A stretch of 64,000 nt of DNA. Source: Methanobacteriota archaeon. Its GTDB lineage: Archaea; Halobacteriota; Methanosarcinia; Methanosarcinales; Methanosarcinaceae. A model generated the notes under the pieces. It searched no databases. It was not told the DNA's origin and was given only the letters and a program-made list of their open reading frames with translations. Positions 10,525-19,111 of the stretch are shown one piece after another. Every line of letters starts with the position of its first letter. The first letter of the stretch is position 1. The stretch covers positions 1-64,000 of the forward strand of contig JAEWQJ010000046.1 of assembly GCA_023399215.1 (NCBI GenBank). The letters run 5' to 3'. The position numbers were made by a program, and so were the translations under genes.

Positions 10525-10811
10525 GTAAGACAACTGAATTTTGTTCAGTAAACAAAAATTTGACTTTGAATTTACAGAACTTTCGGCACACTGCCGGAAA
10601 AAGTACTGCATTTTCTTGCCTGCTCTCTGGTAGCTTTTGATCTTATTTTCTACAGAATTATTCTGCGTGAAGAGATGATAGTTTATCAGGCGGATCTGGT
10701 CTGTCTCTAGTAAATTTTCCTCTACCAGGGCGTTGCCACATAGACCAGATCTTCGTCTACCTTCTTAACCAAAAGACTACGAAAATAGGAAAGCAAATAC
10801 TCCAAAAACAT
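10525..10811 (-). pseudogene. Degenerate coding remnant, family unknown
   Basis: The minus strand carries two clearly protein-like frames that do not join: MFLEYLLSYFRSLLVKKVDE... ending VYVATPW and TAG, then in another frame LLETDQIRLINYHLFTQNNS followed by a Lys/Gln-rich stretch (KSYQRAGKKMQYFFRQ). The balanced composition suggests the 3' part of a frameshifted gene, perhaps of a transposon, but I cannot name it. Confidence 0.3.
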
Positions 10812-10847
10812 ATTCGTAATTTTTACAAATTGCAAATTATACTTTTT

Positions 10848-10942
10848 ACTTTTCTTCTTTTTTGCCACTGACCGCCCTATATCTGCTCACTTTGTGAGCA
10901 TGCGGGCGTGGAGGGAAATTTTCAGTTGAATTTTAAAAAGAA
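10848..10942 (+). repeat. Dispersed ~95-bp repeat, copy D
   Basis: Fourth copy. It contains CGCCCTATATCTGCTCACTT and TGTGAGCATGCGGGCGTGG; CGCCC can pair with GGGCG around the inner GCTC/GAGC stem, so this copy could fold into a two-tier hairpin. Confidence 0.82.
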
Positions 10943-11234
10943 AATTGACAACTCTTTCAGAGTCAATAAGGTACTGCGGAACTCTTACACCTAAAAACTA
11001 GCTTTATTATCTTCGAGAATAGGCACTGAGAAAAATTCCTATGTGTTTCTTACTATTTTGTGTTTCTTACTATTTTTGCATTTGATAGTTCTATTGACAG
11101 AAGAAAACAAGCATATTTTGATATACCATGAACTACTCGAGAAAACAAACACATAGGCATTTGTGTAAAACTCTGCCCGGAAAGGACTATTTTATTATCA
11201 AAATTTTGTAGAAAATGAGAATGATTTTACATTA

Positions 11235-11879
11235 TCATAATACATCGAAAATTTTTCTACCGATGCGGACGATGCTTGCACCTTCTTCTATTGCTATTTG
11301 ATAATCGTCTGTCATTCCCATTGAGATATACTGAAGATGTTTTTTTAAGTGCTTCTCTGCTTTGTCTTTTAAGTCTTTTAATTCTTTGAAATATTTTCTT
11401 GAATCTTCGGGGTCTTCGTTTTTTGGCGGGATTGTCATCAGGCCTTCAAAACTTAAGTATTCGAGGGTTGATATTTGGTCTATGAGCTTTAAGAGGTCAC
11501 CGGGCTCTAATCCGGCGTGTTTTTTTTCGTCGGTCTTCACTTGTATAAGGATTTTCTGAATTCTTCTTTTTTCTTTTGCTGCGTTGTTTATCTTTTCTGC
11601 AAGTTCGTATGAATCAACACTTTCTATCAAGTAGGGATTTAGGTTTACTACTTTTTTTGCCTTGTTTAACTGAAGTGTGCCGATGAAGTGGGTTTTTATC
11701 TCAGGTGGAAAATACGGAGCCAAATCTTTCATCTGTTGATAATGGTTAAAGCCGATGTCTGTAACACCTGCTTTTATGGCTTCGTCTATTTGTATTTTTG
11801 ACGCGTATTTTACTGCGGCGACAAGTGTTACATCAGAGGGTATCACTTTTAAAAGTTTATTTATATTGTCTTCTATCAT
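11235..11879 (-). CDS. YggS/PROSC-family PLP-binding protein
   Basis: A cytoplasmic pyridoxal-phosphate homeostasis protein of the YggS/PLPBP family, built on one alanine-racemase-type TIM barrel without catalysis of its own; members keep PLP available and non-toxic. At 214 residues it is slightly short of the usual 220-230. Visible landmarks are the PLP-lysine strand VAAVKYAS (Lys24), HFIGTLQLNKAK (family HFIGxLQxNK), KTDEKKHAGL (family VN...K.G), and SMGMTDDYQIAIEEGASIVR with IG following. The family GEN motif after the lysine strand is replaced by FNHYQQM, so it is a divergent member. No SD is seen before the ATG. It has no operon partner. Confidence 0.85.
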   Translation of the reverse strand: MIEDNINKLLKVIPSDVTLVAAVKYASKIQIDEAIKAGVTDIGFNHYQQMKDLAPYFPPEIKTHFIGTLQLNKAKKVVNLNPYLIESVDSYELAEKINNAAKEKRRIQKILIQVKTDEKKHAGLEPGDLLKLIDQISTLEYLSFEGLMTIPPKNEDPEDSRKYFKELKDLKDKAEKHLKKHLQYISMGMTDDYQIAIEEGASIVRIGRKIFDVL

Positions 11880-12315
11880 ATGTTATCATTGTATGCAGAG
11901 ATTTGTAGTATTTTGTCTCTTTTATAATATGTGTTATCTGGTACGAAGTAATCGTCTGATGGAATCTGAGTCGTACTATATACGAAACTAAACTAAAGTA
12001 GACCTAAAAATCAGTTACGGTTAAATTTTGTCCTCTGTAGTAGGATCTCAGATTAGCTCCTAAAATTCCGAATCTAATTTGATACCCAGACTTTTTAAGC
12101 CTAAAAGGCTCGCATAAAATCAATCAAAGTTGCACTGGTACACCCCGCTGCAAGCAACTGGATATGTGCGCATTACCGTTCCAAATATACGTTATATGCT
12201 CAGGAATATCGCCTTTGACCTGGCTCCTTGCCGTAACTCAGCTGAAATTAAAACAGAACTAGATAAATTAAGGAAAAGATATTAAGCATAAACAGAAAAA
12301 TCCTAATAAATTTAG
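11880..12315. other. Intergenic stretch with shared ~50-bp repeat and short remnant
   Basis: Carries the repeat at 12123-12171 and a plus-strand 29-codon frame (12196-12285) whose product ends LDKLRKRY; this looks like the tail of a lost gene, possibly an insertion sequence next to the tRNA, but is not identified. Confidence 0.35.
12123..12171. repeat. ~50-bp repeat shared with 19524-19573
   Basis: About 40 of 49 positions match the sequence at 19524-19573, including ATCAAAGTTGC and CACCCCGCTGCAAGCAA. On the minus strand both copies read LLAAGC..ATLI in one common frame. Probably the end of the same lost or mobile element. Confidence 0.6.
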
Positions 12316-12398
12316 TGCGGGAGAAGGGATTCGAACCCCTGAACGTCTGCACGAACAGATCTTGAGTCTGCCACCGTTGACCGCTTGGTTACTCCCGC
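12316..12398 (-). tRNA. tRNA-Leu (anticodon CAA)
   Basis: A class II tRNA. The acceptor stem GCGGGAG/CTCCCGC, a D arm starting TAACCAAGCGG, the anticodon stem CAGA/TCTG with loop CTCAAGA (anticodon CAA, reading UUG), a long variable arm and a T arm GGGGTTCGAATCCC are all present. The 3' CCA is not encoded. The gene reads on the minus strand with discriminator A. Confidence 0.93.
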
Positions 12399-12433
12399 AT
12401 TTACGGAACCCAATAAGGTAACGATAGAACTAA

Positions 12434-12442
12434 CATATAAAC
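12434..12442 (-). promoter_or_regulatory. TATA box for tRNA-Leu
   Basis: Minus strand GTTTATATG lies about 36-44 bases before the mature tRNA 5' end. The same TTTATAT box precedes the tRNA-Arg gene at 22709. Confidence 0.5.
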
Positions 12443-12614
12443 CTAATCCTGTAAACAAACTATTCTGCAAAATCCTGTAAGTTATAGTGTCTTGAAAATT
12501 AAGTGAATTCTATAAGTAAGCCAGTTCTGTAAAAAGTTAAATTAGGAAGCGATTGCCAGTGTTTAATTCGGTTTTCGATTTCAGGCCTTTCGACTTCAAA
12601 CTCTAAGTCTTACT

Positions 12615-12938
12615 TTATTTTTGGGCTCCTTCACCTGAACTGTTAACATGAACCCAGTCAAGGTACTCCTTTTCTCCTTCAATTCCCCAAAATTCTATTG
12701 CAGGCATCTCATACGTATGTAGCGACTTTACGAGCTTTGTGACTTCTTCAAAGCGTGAAGAATCTGTTTTTATAAACATGGCAATCTCATTGTCTTCTTC
12801 AATCTCTCCCTTCCATCGGTAAACCGAAGATACTGGAAACATATTTACGCAGGCTGCAAGCCTCCTTGAAACCAGTTCTCTTGCAATCTGTGATGCGTTC
12901 TCCATGTTTCCAGCTATTATATACACAATTCCAAGCAT
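12615..12938 (-). CDS. cutA: CutA1-type divalent cation tolerance protein
   Basis: A small cytoplasmic trimeric protein of the CutA1 family, linked to copper/divalent metal tolerance. The 107 residues match the usual size. Signatures are RRLAACVNMFPVSSVYRWKG (about residues 25-44) followed by EIEEDNEIAMFIKT, and YEMPAIEFWGIEG near the end, with the conserved Trp-containing C-terminal strand YLDWV. The ATG is used. The gene stands alone; 215 bp of nothing recognisable separate it from tRNA-Leu. Confidence 0.93.
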   Translation of the reverse strand: MLGIVYIIAGNMENASQIARELVSRRLAACVNMFPVSSVYRWKGEIEEDNEIAMFIKTDSSRFEEVTKLVKSLHTYEMPAIEFWGIEGEKEYLDWVHVNSSGEGAQK

Positions 12939-13478
12939 GAGCAGACACCTCAGGGAAACCTGATATTCACAGAAACCTGAGCTTCACGGAAACCTGATTT
13001 ATTGAACAAGATATTCACAGAAACCTGATTTATTGAACAAGATATTTTATTAAAGTACATTATTCCCTATGTAAATAATGTCTATTGCCCTGACCTTAGA
13101 ACTCTCCTGGGCGTTAGCTGTCGAACTTCTCGGCATCGGCTATTAAATTAACTTTCATATATCTTTTTATATAATTAGTATGTATTACTTCATGCCTTTT
13201 TCCAGATAAGAGTCTTTTTAAAAGGAACGGCAATATATATCGATTAAAATCTTAAGGCATACTATAACATTTTTATATCATATTGAGCAGTAGAACTTAA
13301 CATGATGAATTAATTGGAGTAGAACTTCAGACGCAGAGTTATATATTAACAATATTAAAGTTTACAGATGTATAACGACAAGAATAAAAATGTATAAATG
13401 TATTTTTTTCAGCAGTTTTAGATCTACAGTTTAATTCAAAATTTATACTAAAATTTATACTAATTTAGCTTAATTCAT
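12939..13478. other. Intergenic stretch with direct repeats
   Basis: A 31-bp unit beginning TTCACGGAAACCTGATTTAT occurs at 12983-13013 and 13014-13044, with a partial copy before it. A 22-codon frame at 13078-13146 (begins MSIALTLELSW) is too short to judge. The rest is AT-rich. Confidence 0.45.
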
Positions 13479-13594
13479 AGCCGGCTAAGTTTAATTAACA
13501 ACTGGTTAGCCGGCTAAGTTTAATTAACAACTGGTTAGCCGGTTAAATTTAACTAACAACTGGTTAGCCGGTTAAATTTAATTAACAACTGATT
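13479..13594. repeat. 29-bp tandem repeat with palindromes, 4 copies
   Basis: Four head-to-tail copies (13479-13507, 13508-13536, 13537-13565, 13566-13594) of a unit containing the palindrome AGCCGGCT (AGCCGGTT in copies 3 and 4), TTTAATTAAC and AACTGGTT. It ends about 90 bases before the protease start and could be an operator array or simply an expanding repeat. Confidence 0.88.
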
Positions 13595-13681
13595 TAGCTT
13601 AATTCACGATAATTTACGCTTAATTCATGAACGGTTAAGCTTAATTATAATTTGTTCAGTTCAATAACTCGGAGAATTCCC

Positions 13682-15475
13682 TTGAATGGCACAAGCATTG
13701 CACTGAGTATTTTTTTACTGTACTGGTTCGCAGTTTCCGTTCTTGACAGGAAAGGTATTCTGGAGAAGTACAACATAAGCACTTTCGGGCCGCTTCCCAT
13801 CCTTATGATCAGGACAACTAAGGGTCTCAAACTGCTCGATGTACTGGCCCGTCCAAAGTCTTACTGGAGAATCTTTGCAAACCTTGGGATCTTGCTGATG
13901 TTTGCAGGCATGATTGCAATGTTCCTGGTCATAGCTATCTCGGACCTTGGGCTGTATACTTCTTTCCTTAGCGGAAACATGCCTGAACCGGGAAAGTATA
14001 ATTCTCCGAGAAATATCTTTCTCATTCCGGGATTAAATGAGTTCATTCCTCTTACCTGGGGAGCTATTGCACTTATAGTCACGCTTGTCGTGCATGAATT
14101 TTCACATGCGATTCTCTGCAGAGTTGAAGACATCCGGGTCAAATCTATGGGCATCCTGTATGCTCTGGTCCCCATAGGAGGTTTTGCGGAGCCTGACGAT
14201 GAACAACTTTTCGGGACGCAAGAGAAAACAGAAAGAGAACTTCCGCTGACAGCTACAATCGAAGAAATCGAGGAATGGGAAAAAGAAGAAAAAGTAAGAC
14301 AAGAAACTGAGAAAACAAAGCCTGAGGAACCGAAATCCAAGCCTGTAATAGGTGCAACAAGAACTCAGAGATCCCGGATTCTTGCAGCAGGTGTTATGGC
14401 CAATTTTAGCGTGGCTTTTATCGCTCTCCTGCTCTTCTTCGGGCCTGTACTCGGGGCAATAGCACCCTTAAGTGATGCAATGATCCTGAGTGTAAACGAA
14501 AGTTCTCCGGCTGACCATGCAGGGCTTGAGAACGGCATGATAATAACGCAGATTAATGATACCAATATCACAACAGCCGAAGATCTGCTAACATACCTCG
14601 AAAAAACCCGGCCTGGAGACACGGTTCATATCTCTGCCACAAAAAACGGTACAGTCTCCACGCATGATTTGCAGGTTGCCTCAATCCCTGAAGACTATAT
14701 TGGCGGAGTGCCTGTAGGAGGAATTGTTTCGGGAAGTCCCGCAGAAGCTGCAGGGATCAAAACCGGAATGACAATGATCAGGATCAATAATACGAAGATG
14801 CAAAATGTTTCAAGTTTCGTAAGTTTTATGGAAACCACCAGGGCAAACCAGACCGTAGAAGTAGAACTTCTTCCCCCTGAAAACTACACAGGCAACCTCA
14901 CTGAAAAAGGCACTGTCGTTTTCGATGTGCAACTGTCATCCAATTCGGAACATGATTACGGTTTCCTTGGAGTTATGTACGGGAATAATGCAGTTATGGA
15001 ATTCCCAATGCTTGGAATCTCCATGTTGATGCCTCAAGCAAAACTGTATCTTGAAGCCCTGAAGCAAATCCCATCCTTGCTAACCATACCTGCAGGCTGG
15101 ATCATCCTTTTTGGACTTCCTATCTATGGATTTGCAGGGGAAGGATTCCGAGGCTTTTCAGGTACCTTCATGCAGTTTTATCATCCTGTGGGCTGGGCAG
15201 AACCACTGGGAATAGGGATTTTCTGGATTGCAAATACCCTTCTCTGGGTTGGCTGGCTGAACTTTTATGTAGGACTGTTCAACTGTTTGCCTGCAGTACC
15301 CCTGGACGGAGGGCACGTGTTTAAGGATTCAATCTATTCCTTTGTATACCGGTTTACAAGGAACGATTCAATCTCAGAAAAAGTCTCAAACTCTATCACA
15401 GCGAGCTTTTCAATGTTAATCCTGTTCTCGTTTATCTTTATGATATTCGGGCCTTATATAGGGCAATGGATGTGA
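13682..15475 (+). CDS. M50-family site-2 protease with two PDZ domains
   Basis: A multi-pass intramembrane zinc metalloprotease of the S2P/RseP type, 597 residues from the preferred start. The zinc motif HEFSH (about residue 137) lies in one membrane helix, and the third ligand motif LPAVPLDGGH (about residue 540) in another; both are intact. Between them are a charged linker rich in Glu/Lys (about 165-220), another membrane segment, and two PDZ-like domains (SVNESSPADHAGLENGMII and GGIVSGSPAEAAGIKTGMTM). Such proteases cut membrane-anchored regulators or signal peptides; the substrate here is unknown. I chose TTG at 13682 because GGAG lies 7 bases before it; the frame is open to a TTG at 13652 without an SD. 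A repeat array precedes the gene. Confidence 0.9.
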   Translation: MNGTSIALSIFLLYWFAVSVLDRKGILEKYNISTFGPLPILMIRTTKGLKLLDVLARPKSYWRIFANLGILLMFAGMIAMFLVIAISDLGLYTSFLSGNMPEPGKYNSPRNIFLIPGLNEFIPLTWGAIALIVTLVVHEFSHAILCRVEDIRVKSMGILYALVPIGGFAEPDDEQLFGTQEKTERELPLTATIEEIEEWEKEEKVRQETEKTKPEEPKSKPVIGATRTQRSRILAAGVMANFSVAFIALLLFFGPVLGAIAPLSDAMILSVNESSPADHAGLENGMIITQINDTNITTAEDLLTYLEKTRPGDTVHISATKNGTVSTHDLQVASIPEDYIGGVPVGGIVSGSPAEAAGIKTGMTMIRINNTKMQNVSSFVSFMETTRANQTVEVELLPPENYTGNLTEKGTVVFDVQLSSNSEHDYGFLGVMYGNNAVMEFPMLGISMLMPQAKLYLEALKQIPSLLTIPAGWIILFGLPIYGFAGEGFRGFSGTFMQFYHPVGWAEPLGIGIFWIANTLLWVGWLNFYVGLFNCLPAVPLDGGHVFKDSIYSFVYRFTRNDSISEKVSNSITASFSMLILFSFIFMIFGPYIGQWM

Positions 15476-15736
15476 TTGACATCGAAATTTCAGACTGAAT
15501 CCTGGTATTCACGAGAGCCATAAAGCTTTGGGTTTATTCCCTTTTCAATTTTTTTTATTCATGCGAAATCTTTCAACTACTTTTACTTTAAACACTTTTT
15601 GTATTTAATCCCAAAATTATTTGCATAAAATTTTTGTTAAACTGGAGACATATAGAATATCAGATATCCACAGAACATTTCAGTAATGGGTATAAGGCAC
15701 TTACCAGGTGCGGCTATAAGATGTTTTTCAGTAGAT
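15476..15736. other. Intergenic stretch after the protease gene
   Basis: T-rich sequence at 15540-15600 may end transcription of the protease gene. No gene is seen before the tandem array that follows. Confidence 0.4.
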
Positions 15737-15895
15737 CGTTACAGAACGTGACCAGTAAAAGCTGCAGACGTTTACAAGACATTACCAGTAAAGTTGCAGA
15801 CGTTTACAGAACGTGACCAGTAAAAGCTGCAGACGTTTACAAGACATTACCAGTAAAGCTACAGACGTTTTACAAGACATTACCAGTAAACAGCT
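15737..15895. repeat. 32-33-bp tandem repeat, 5 copies of two alternating types
   Basis: Units start at 15737, 15769, 15801, 15834 and 15866. All begin CGTT(T)TACA and contain ACCAGTAAA...GCAGA. Units 1 and 3 carry GAACGTG, units 2, 4 and 5 carry AAGACATT, so the array looks like duplication of a 65-bp double unit. It ends about 50 bases before the channel gene. Confidence 0.88.
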
Positions 15896-15947
15896 ATAGG
15901 ACGATTCAGCTTAACCTTATCAGGAAAATTCAGGCAGGAATTCACAG

Positions 15948-16991
15948 ATGGTTACTTCCGGGCGAAAGAGTATCAGTTTTATAACAAGGTTTCGGAAGAT
16001 ACTGCACAGGCATCCCTATCTTGCTTACAAAATAGTGGCTGTGTTCCTGTTTATTACCTATGTTCTGACTTTTGAGTATCTTATGATTTCTGAGAACCAG
16101 CCCGAAAATGCAAACTTTATTACTGCTATCTACTGGGCCACAACCACCATTGCAACAGTCGGGTATGACGATGTGGTTTTCACTTCCCTGCCAGGAAGAC
16201 TTTTTACTATAATCGTACAGATTCTGGGTATAATCTTGATTTCTGGTTTTCTTATAACTTATGTTGTTGCTCCCTGGATGGACAGGGTTATCAAATTCAG
16301 GATGCCGAGAATGGTCTCTTCAGGCATGAAAGATCACATAATTATCTGTGGATACAATCAACTGGTTGAAACCCTGATAGACGAATTGACCGAGGAGGAT
16401 ATGCTCTTTGTAATAGTCGAAGAAGAAGAAGAGCTCATCAGGGAACTTGTTTATAAAAATATTCCCTGCATTTTCGGGTCTCCGACTGATAAGCAAACCC
16501 TTATGAACGCTGGTATAGAGAAAGCCAACCTCCTTATTGCAAATAAGTCGGATGAAAGAAACGCGAATATCGTTTTGACTGCCAGGGAATTTCATTATGT
16601 CAACATTATTGCCATTGTCGAGGACCAATCTAACTCAAGATACCTCAAATATGCAGGGGCTGATACGGTCGTCTCTCCTAAATCGATGTTCGGAGAGTTT
16701 ATTGGCAGGAAGGCAATGGACAGGCTTGTAAGCCGGGTTACGGGGGCGACTGAGATTTTTGATGGAGTCCATATTGTTGAGTTTCCTGTTTACCTGAAAA
16801 GTCCTCTTATAGGTAAGTCACTTAAGGAAATTTCCAGCCAGCAGCTTACGGGTGCAAAGATTGTAGGAATCTGGAATAGTGGAACTCTATCTTTTGATCC
16901 CAAGGAAGAAGATATTGTCAGGGAAAATACCGTTTTACTGGCTGTAGGGACCCGTGAAGAACTTTCAAAACTGAAGAAACTGACACATTGA
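15948..16991 (+). CDS. K+ channel with RCK (TrkA-N/TrkA-C) domain, MthK-like
   Basis: A 347-residue ligand-gated potassium channel subunit. Two membrane helices (about residues 27-47 and 84-112) flank a pore loop with the K+ selectivity filter TVGYDD (70-75). The cytoplasmic part begins IIICGYNQLVETLIDEL, a Rossmann-type RCK domain whose usual GxGxxG is GYNQLV here, and ends with a TrkA-C domain (about 265-347). This two-TM plus RCK layout is that of MthK, where Ca2+ opens the channel. The ATG is preceded by AGGA 8 bases upstream. A second, soluble RCK protein is encoded just downstream and may assemble with it. Confidence 0.93.
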   Translation: MVTSGRKSISFITRFRKILHRHPYLAYKIVAVFLFITYVLTFEYLMISENQPENANFITAIYWATTTIATVGYDDVVFTSLPGRLFTIIVQILGIILISGFLITYVVAPWMDRVIKFRMPRMVSSGMKDHIIICGYNQLVETLIDELTEEDMLFVIVEEEEELIRELVYKNIPCIFGSPTDKQTLMNAGIEKANLLIANKSDERNANIVLTAREFHYVNIIAIVEDQSNSRYLKYAGADTVVSPKSMFGEFIGRKAMDRLVSRVTGATEIFDGVHIVEFPVYLKSPLIGKSLKEISSQQLTGAKIVGIWNSGTLSFDPKEEDIVRENTVLLAVGTREELSKLKKLTH

Positions 16992-17294
16992 TCAAATATT
17001 CAAAACTGAAATAAACCGACCACTGATTAATATCCAACGCTACTTATCAATATCCAAAATTATTGATCAATATCCAAAATTACTGATCAATATTCAAAGC
17101 CACTGATCAATACTCAAAAACTGAAAAAGACTGATATATCGATTAAATATTAAAAACTGAAAAAATCAGAAATCGTTACGATAAATAGGCATACTTGTCA
17201 AATTTATGTTTATAAACTGGTAAAAAGACGAGCTTTAAGAATAAAAACTTTAAACTTAATTCGGTAAGTGCAATTACAGGACATGGGAGCAAAA
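16992..17294. repeat. 20-bp tandem repeat, 5 copies, between the two RCK genes
   Basis: At 17021-17120 five units of the form TACTGATCAATATCCAAAAT follow one another exactly every 20 bases with 2-5 changes each. The rest of this gap is AT-rich and holds the SD of the next gene. Confidence 0.85.
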
Positions 17295-17969
17295 ATGGAG
17301 TCAAAAGGACACCTTATCGTACTGGGATATGGGGATGTCGGGAAGAGCATAGTAGACATACTTTCTGGAAGCCCATTCCGCTTTGTAGTTGTGGATTCGA
17401 ATGACAAGGTTTTTGAAGGTGTTGACTTCGAACATCTCGTTGGGAACGGGGCAGATGAAGACATATTGCTTGCAGCTGGAGTAAAGACAGCCTCTTTTGA
17501 GTTTGTGGCTCTTAATGATGATACCAATGTTATTTTCGCAACTCTTATTTCCAGAAATCTGAACCCGGAAATTACTATTGTAGCAAGGGCAAACTCAGTA
17601 AAATCAATTGAAAAGATATACAAAGCAGGAGCCGACTACGTGGGCTCTCTTTCAATAGTAGCTGGCCAGATGCTTGCTAAAATGACTGCAAACTGCATGG
17701 GAAAAAGCCGTAGAATCGATGAAGACATAATTCTTTACGAGGGCATAGAAATCGAGAAACACCGCGTTGACAGAGGATCTCCTCTTGATAACATATCAAT
17801 AGAAGAACTTGACCTGGAAGGACAGATCGGTTGTACTATAATAGGCATCGAACGCGGAAAACTTGTCATTACAGCTGTTAAAAAGCAGACAATAAGAGCG
17901 GGAGATACCATTGCAGTTGTGGGAAGCAGCAAGCAGATTTCAGAGTTTAAGGAGAAATATGTTAATTAA
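17295..17969 (+). CDS. TrkA-like soluble RCK protein (TrkA-N + TrkA-C)
   Basis: A 224-residue cytoplasmic NAD(H)/nucleotide-binding regulator of potassium transport. The N-terminal Rossmann fold shows LIVLGYGDVGKSIVDIL with the GxGxxG loop and the acidic VVDSND at the end of strand 2; the C-terminal TrkA-C domain begins near residue 140. There is no membrane segment, so it must work with a partner, and the RCK channel encoded 300 bp upstream is the obvious one. The frame is open to a GTG at 17268, but GGGAG five bases before the ATG at 17295 supports the later start. The five-copy repeat separates the two genes, so they may be transcribed apart. Confidence 0.88.
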   Translation: MESKGHLIVLGYGDVGKSIVDILSGSPFRFVVVDSNDKVFEGVDFEHLVGNGADEDILLAAGVKTASFEFVALNDDTNVIFATLISRNLNPEITIVARANSVKSIEKIYKAGADYVGSLSIVAGQMLAKMTANCMGKSRRIDEDIILYEGIEIEKHRVDRGSPLDNISIEELDLEGQIGCTIIGIERGKLVITAVKKQTIRAGDTIAVVGSSKQISEFKEKYVN

Positions 17970-18460
17970 TAGGCTTTTTTAAAACGTATTCGACTGATAT
18001 TTTGCTAAACTTAGCGAAAATTCATTATGCATTACGATTTTTTACTTATCTGAAGATGCATGGATATAAGTATAATTGTTTTCAGCATTACTATATAATT
18101 AGTTTATATATATTTTTAGTATTTATGGACTTGCTTTTATTATCAACGTTTGTTTATATAAATAGTCAAGTTTTTAGATATATTATATACTATTATCAAT
18201 TCAAATACATAAATAACTTCTTATTTTTCTAATTTAGACTAAAAATTACACAGTTGGCATTTAATTTCTCCAAATTTTGCTATAAGACAAAAGTCTTATT
18301 AATTATAAATGGACATTAAATATTAAAAAACGTATTATCTAAAATTTATAGATAATTAAAATTTTTTTGCCAAAGTTAAATGTTAAAATTAAATAAAAAT
18401 AATTTAAAAATGTTTTGTATTTTAATTAGCATATGTTAAGTTTAAACAGAGGAGTTTCTT
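17970..18460. other. Very AT-rich intergenic stretch
   Basis: Nothing recognised. A 76-codon frame at 18002-18232 has the composition of random AT-rich DNA. The end of the stretch contains the SD (GAGGAG, 18449-18454) of the secreted protein gene. Confidence 0.5.
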
Positions 18461-19111
18461 GTGAAAATTAATAACTGTGTAAACAACATAAAGCTCGTGA
18501 AATTAAAAAGAACAAAACTTGTTCTCGGGTTTCTGTCTGTGTTTCTTTTGCTTGGTCTATTTATTTCTCCGTCCGCAGCTAAGACTGACTGGACGATTTC
18601 TCCCTCCAATCCGACTGTGGGAGATACTCTGAAAATTAAAGGTACAGCTTCTCCGGGAGAGGATCTCATAGCTCAAGTTTCTTTTGAAAAGGAGCTTCCG
18701 GTTACCGAGGGCAGGTACCAGTATTTGCTTGAAAAAATAAAGATCCCGAAAGGTGAAGATAACCTCCTTACTCTCAGGGGCAAAGGAGTAGAAAACCTTA
18801 ATGTAAGCGTAACAAAACTATTCTTTACCAAAAAACTGTCTTCCGATGCATCCGGAGGAATTGCAACTATTTCTCGGAGAAATGTCCCGCCTCTTACTTA
18901 CAAAGTTCTTATTGACGGCGACGCTCTGAGTACCCCAAGTAAGGATTCTTCTGTAAAACTTACAGTTACGGCATCTCAGACCCTAAAAACTAATTCAAAA
19001 GGAAAATTCAACTTTAATTATCACACTTCTTCAATGCCGGCGGGCAAATATACCATATATATCGGAGATTCTAAGAAGACAATTGAGCTGAAGTCTGAAA
19101 AGAATAAATGA
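18461..19111 (+). CDS. Secreted protein with Ig-like fold, function unknown
   Basis: A 216-residue exported protein. A basic N-terminus is followed by a hydrophobic core (LVLGFLSVFLLLGLFIS) and a likely cleavage site after PSAA near residue 40. The mature part begins WTISPSNPTVGDTLKIKGTA, a beta-rich opening like that of Ig/bacterial-adhesin repeats, and continues as alternating beta strands; a second similar unit starts about residue 120. The start is GTG, fixed by GAGGAG seven bases upstream. No C-terminal anchor is seen, so the protein is probably released or held by others at the surface. No family name is recognised. Confidence 0.75.
   Translation: MKINNCVNNIKLVKLKRTKLVLGFLSVFLLLGLFISPSAAKTDWTISPSNPTVGDTLKIKGTASPGEDLIAQVSFEKELPVTEGRYQYLLEKIKIPKGEDNLLTLRGKGVENLNVSVTKLFFTKKLSSDASGGIATISRRNVPPLTYKVLIDGDALSTPSKDSSVKLTVTASQTLKTNSKGKFNFNYHTSSMPAGKYTIYIGDSKKTIELKSEKNK

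Larger units (their letters stand above)
10468..11234. other. Intergenic stretch: remnant, repeat copy D and inverted repeat
   Basis: Holds the remnant at 10525-10811, the repeat at 10848-10942, and an 11-bp inverted repeat CCTATGTGTTT (11038-11048) / AAACACATAGG (11147-11157) with a duplicated TGTTTCTTACTATTTT beside it. No intact gene is seen. Confidence 0.5.

Noticed and set aside
10690..10770. Pyrrolysine read-through of TAG in the remnant ending VYVATPW
   Set aside because: Further stops follow in the same frame within a few codons, and the sensible continuation is in another frame, so this is decay and not recoding.
13479..15895. CRISPR array (repeat arrays at 13479 and 15737)
   Set aside because: The units are directly adjacent without unique spacers, the copies differ in sequence, and no cas gene is in the window.
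18002..18232. 76-codon frame in the AT-rich gap before the secreted protein
   Set aside because: Tyr/Phe/Ile/Asn-rich composition as expected of random AT DNA, with no SD.
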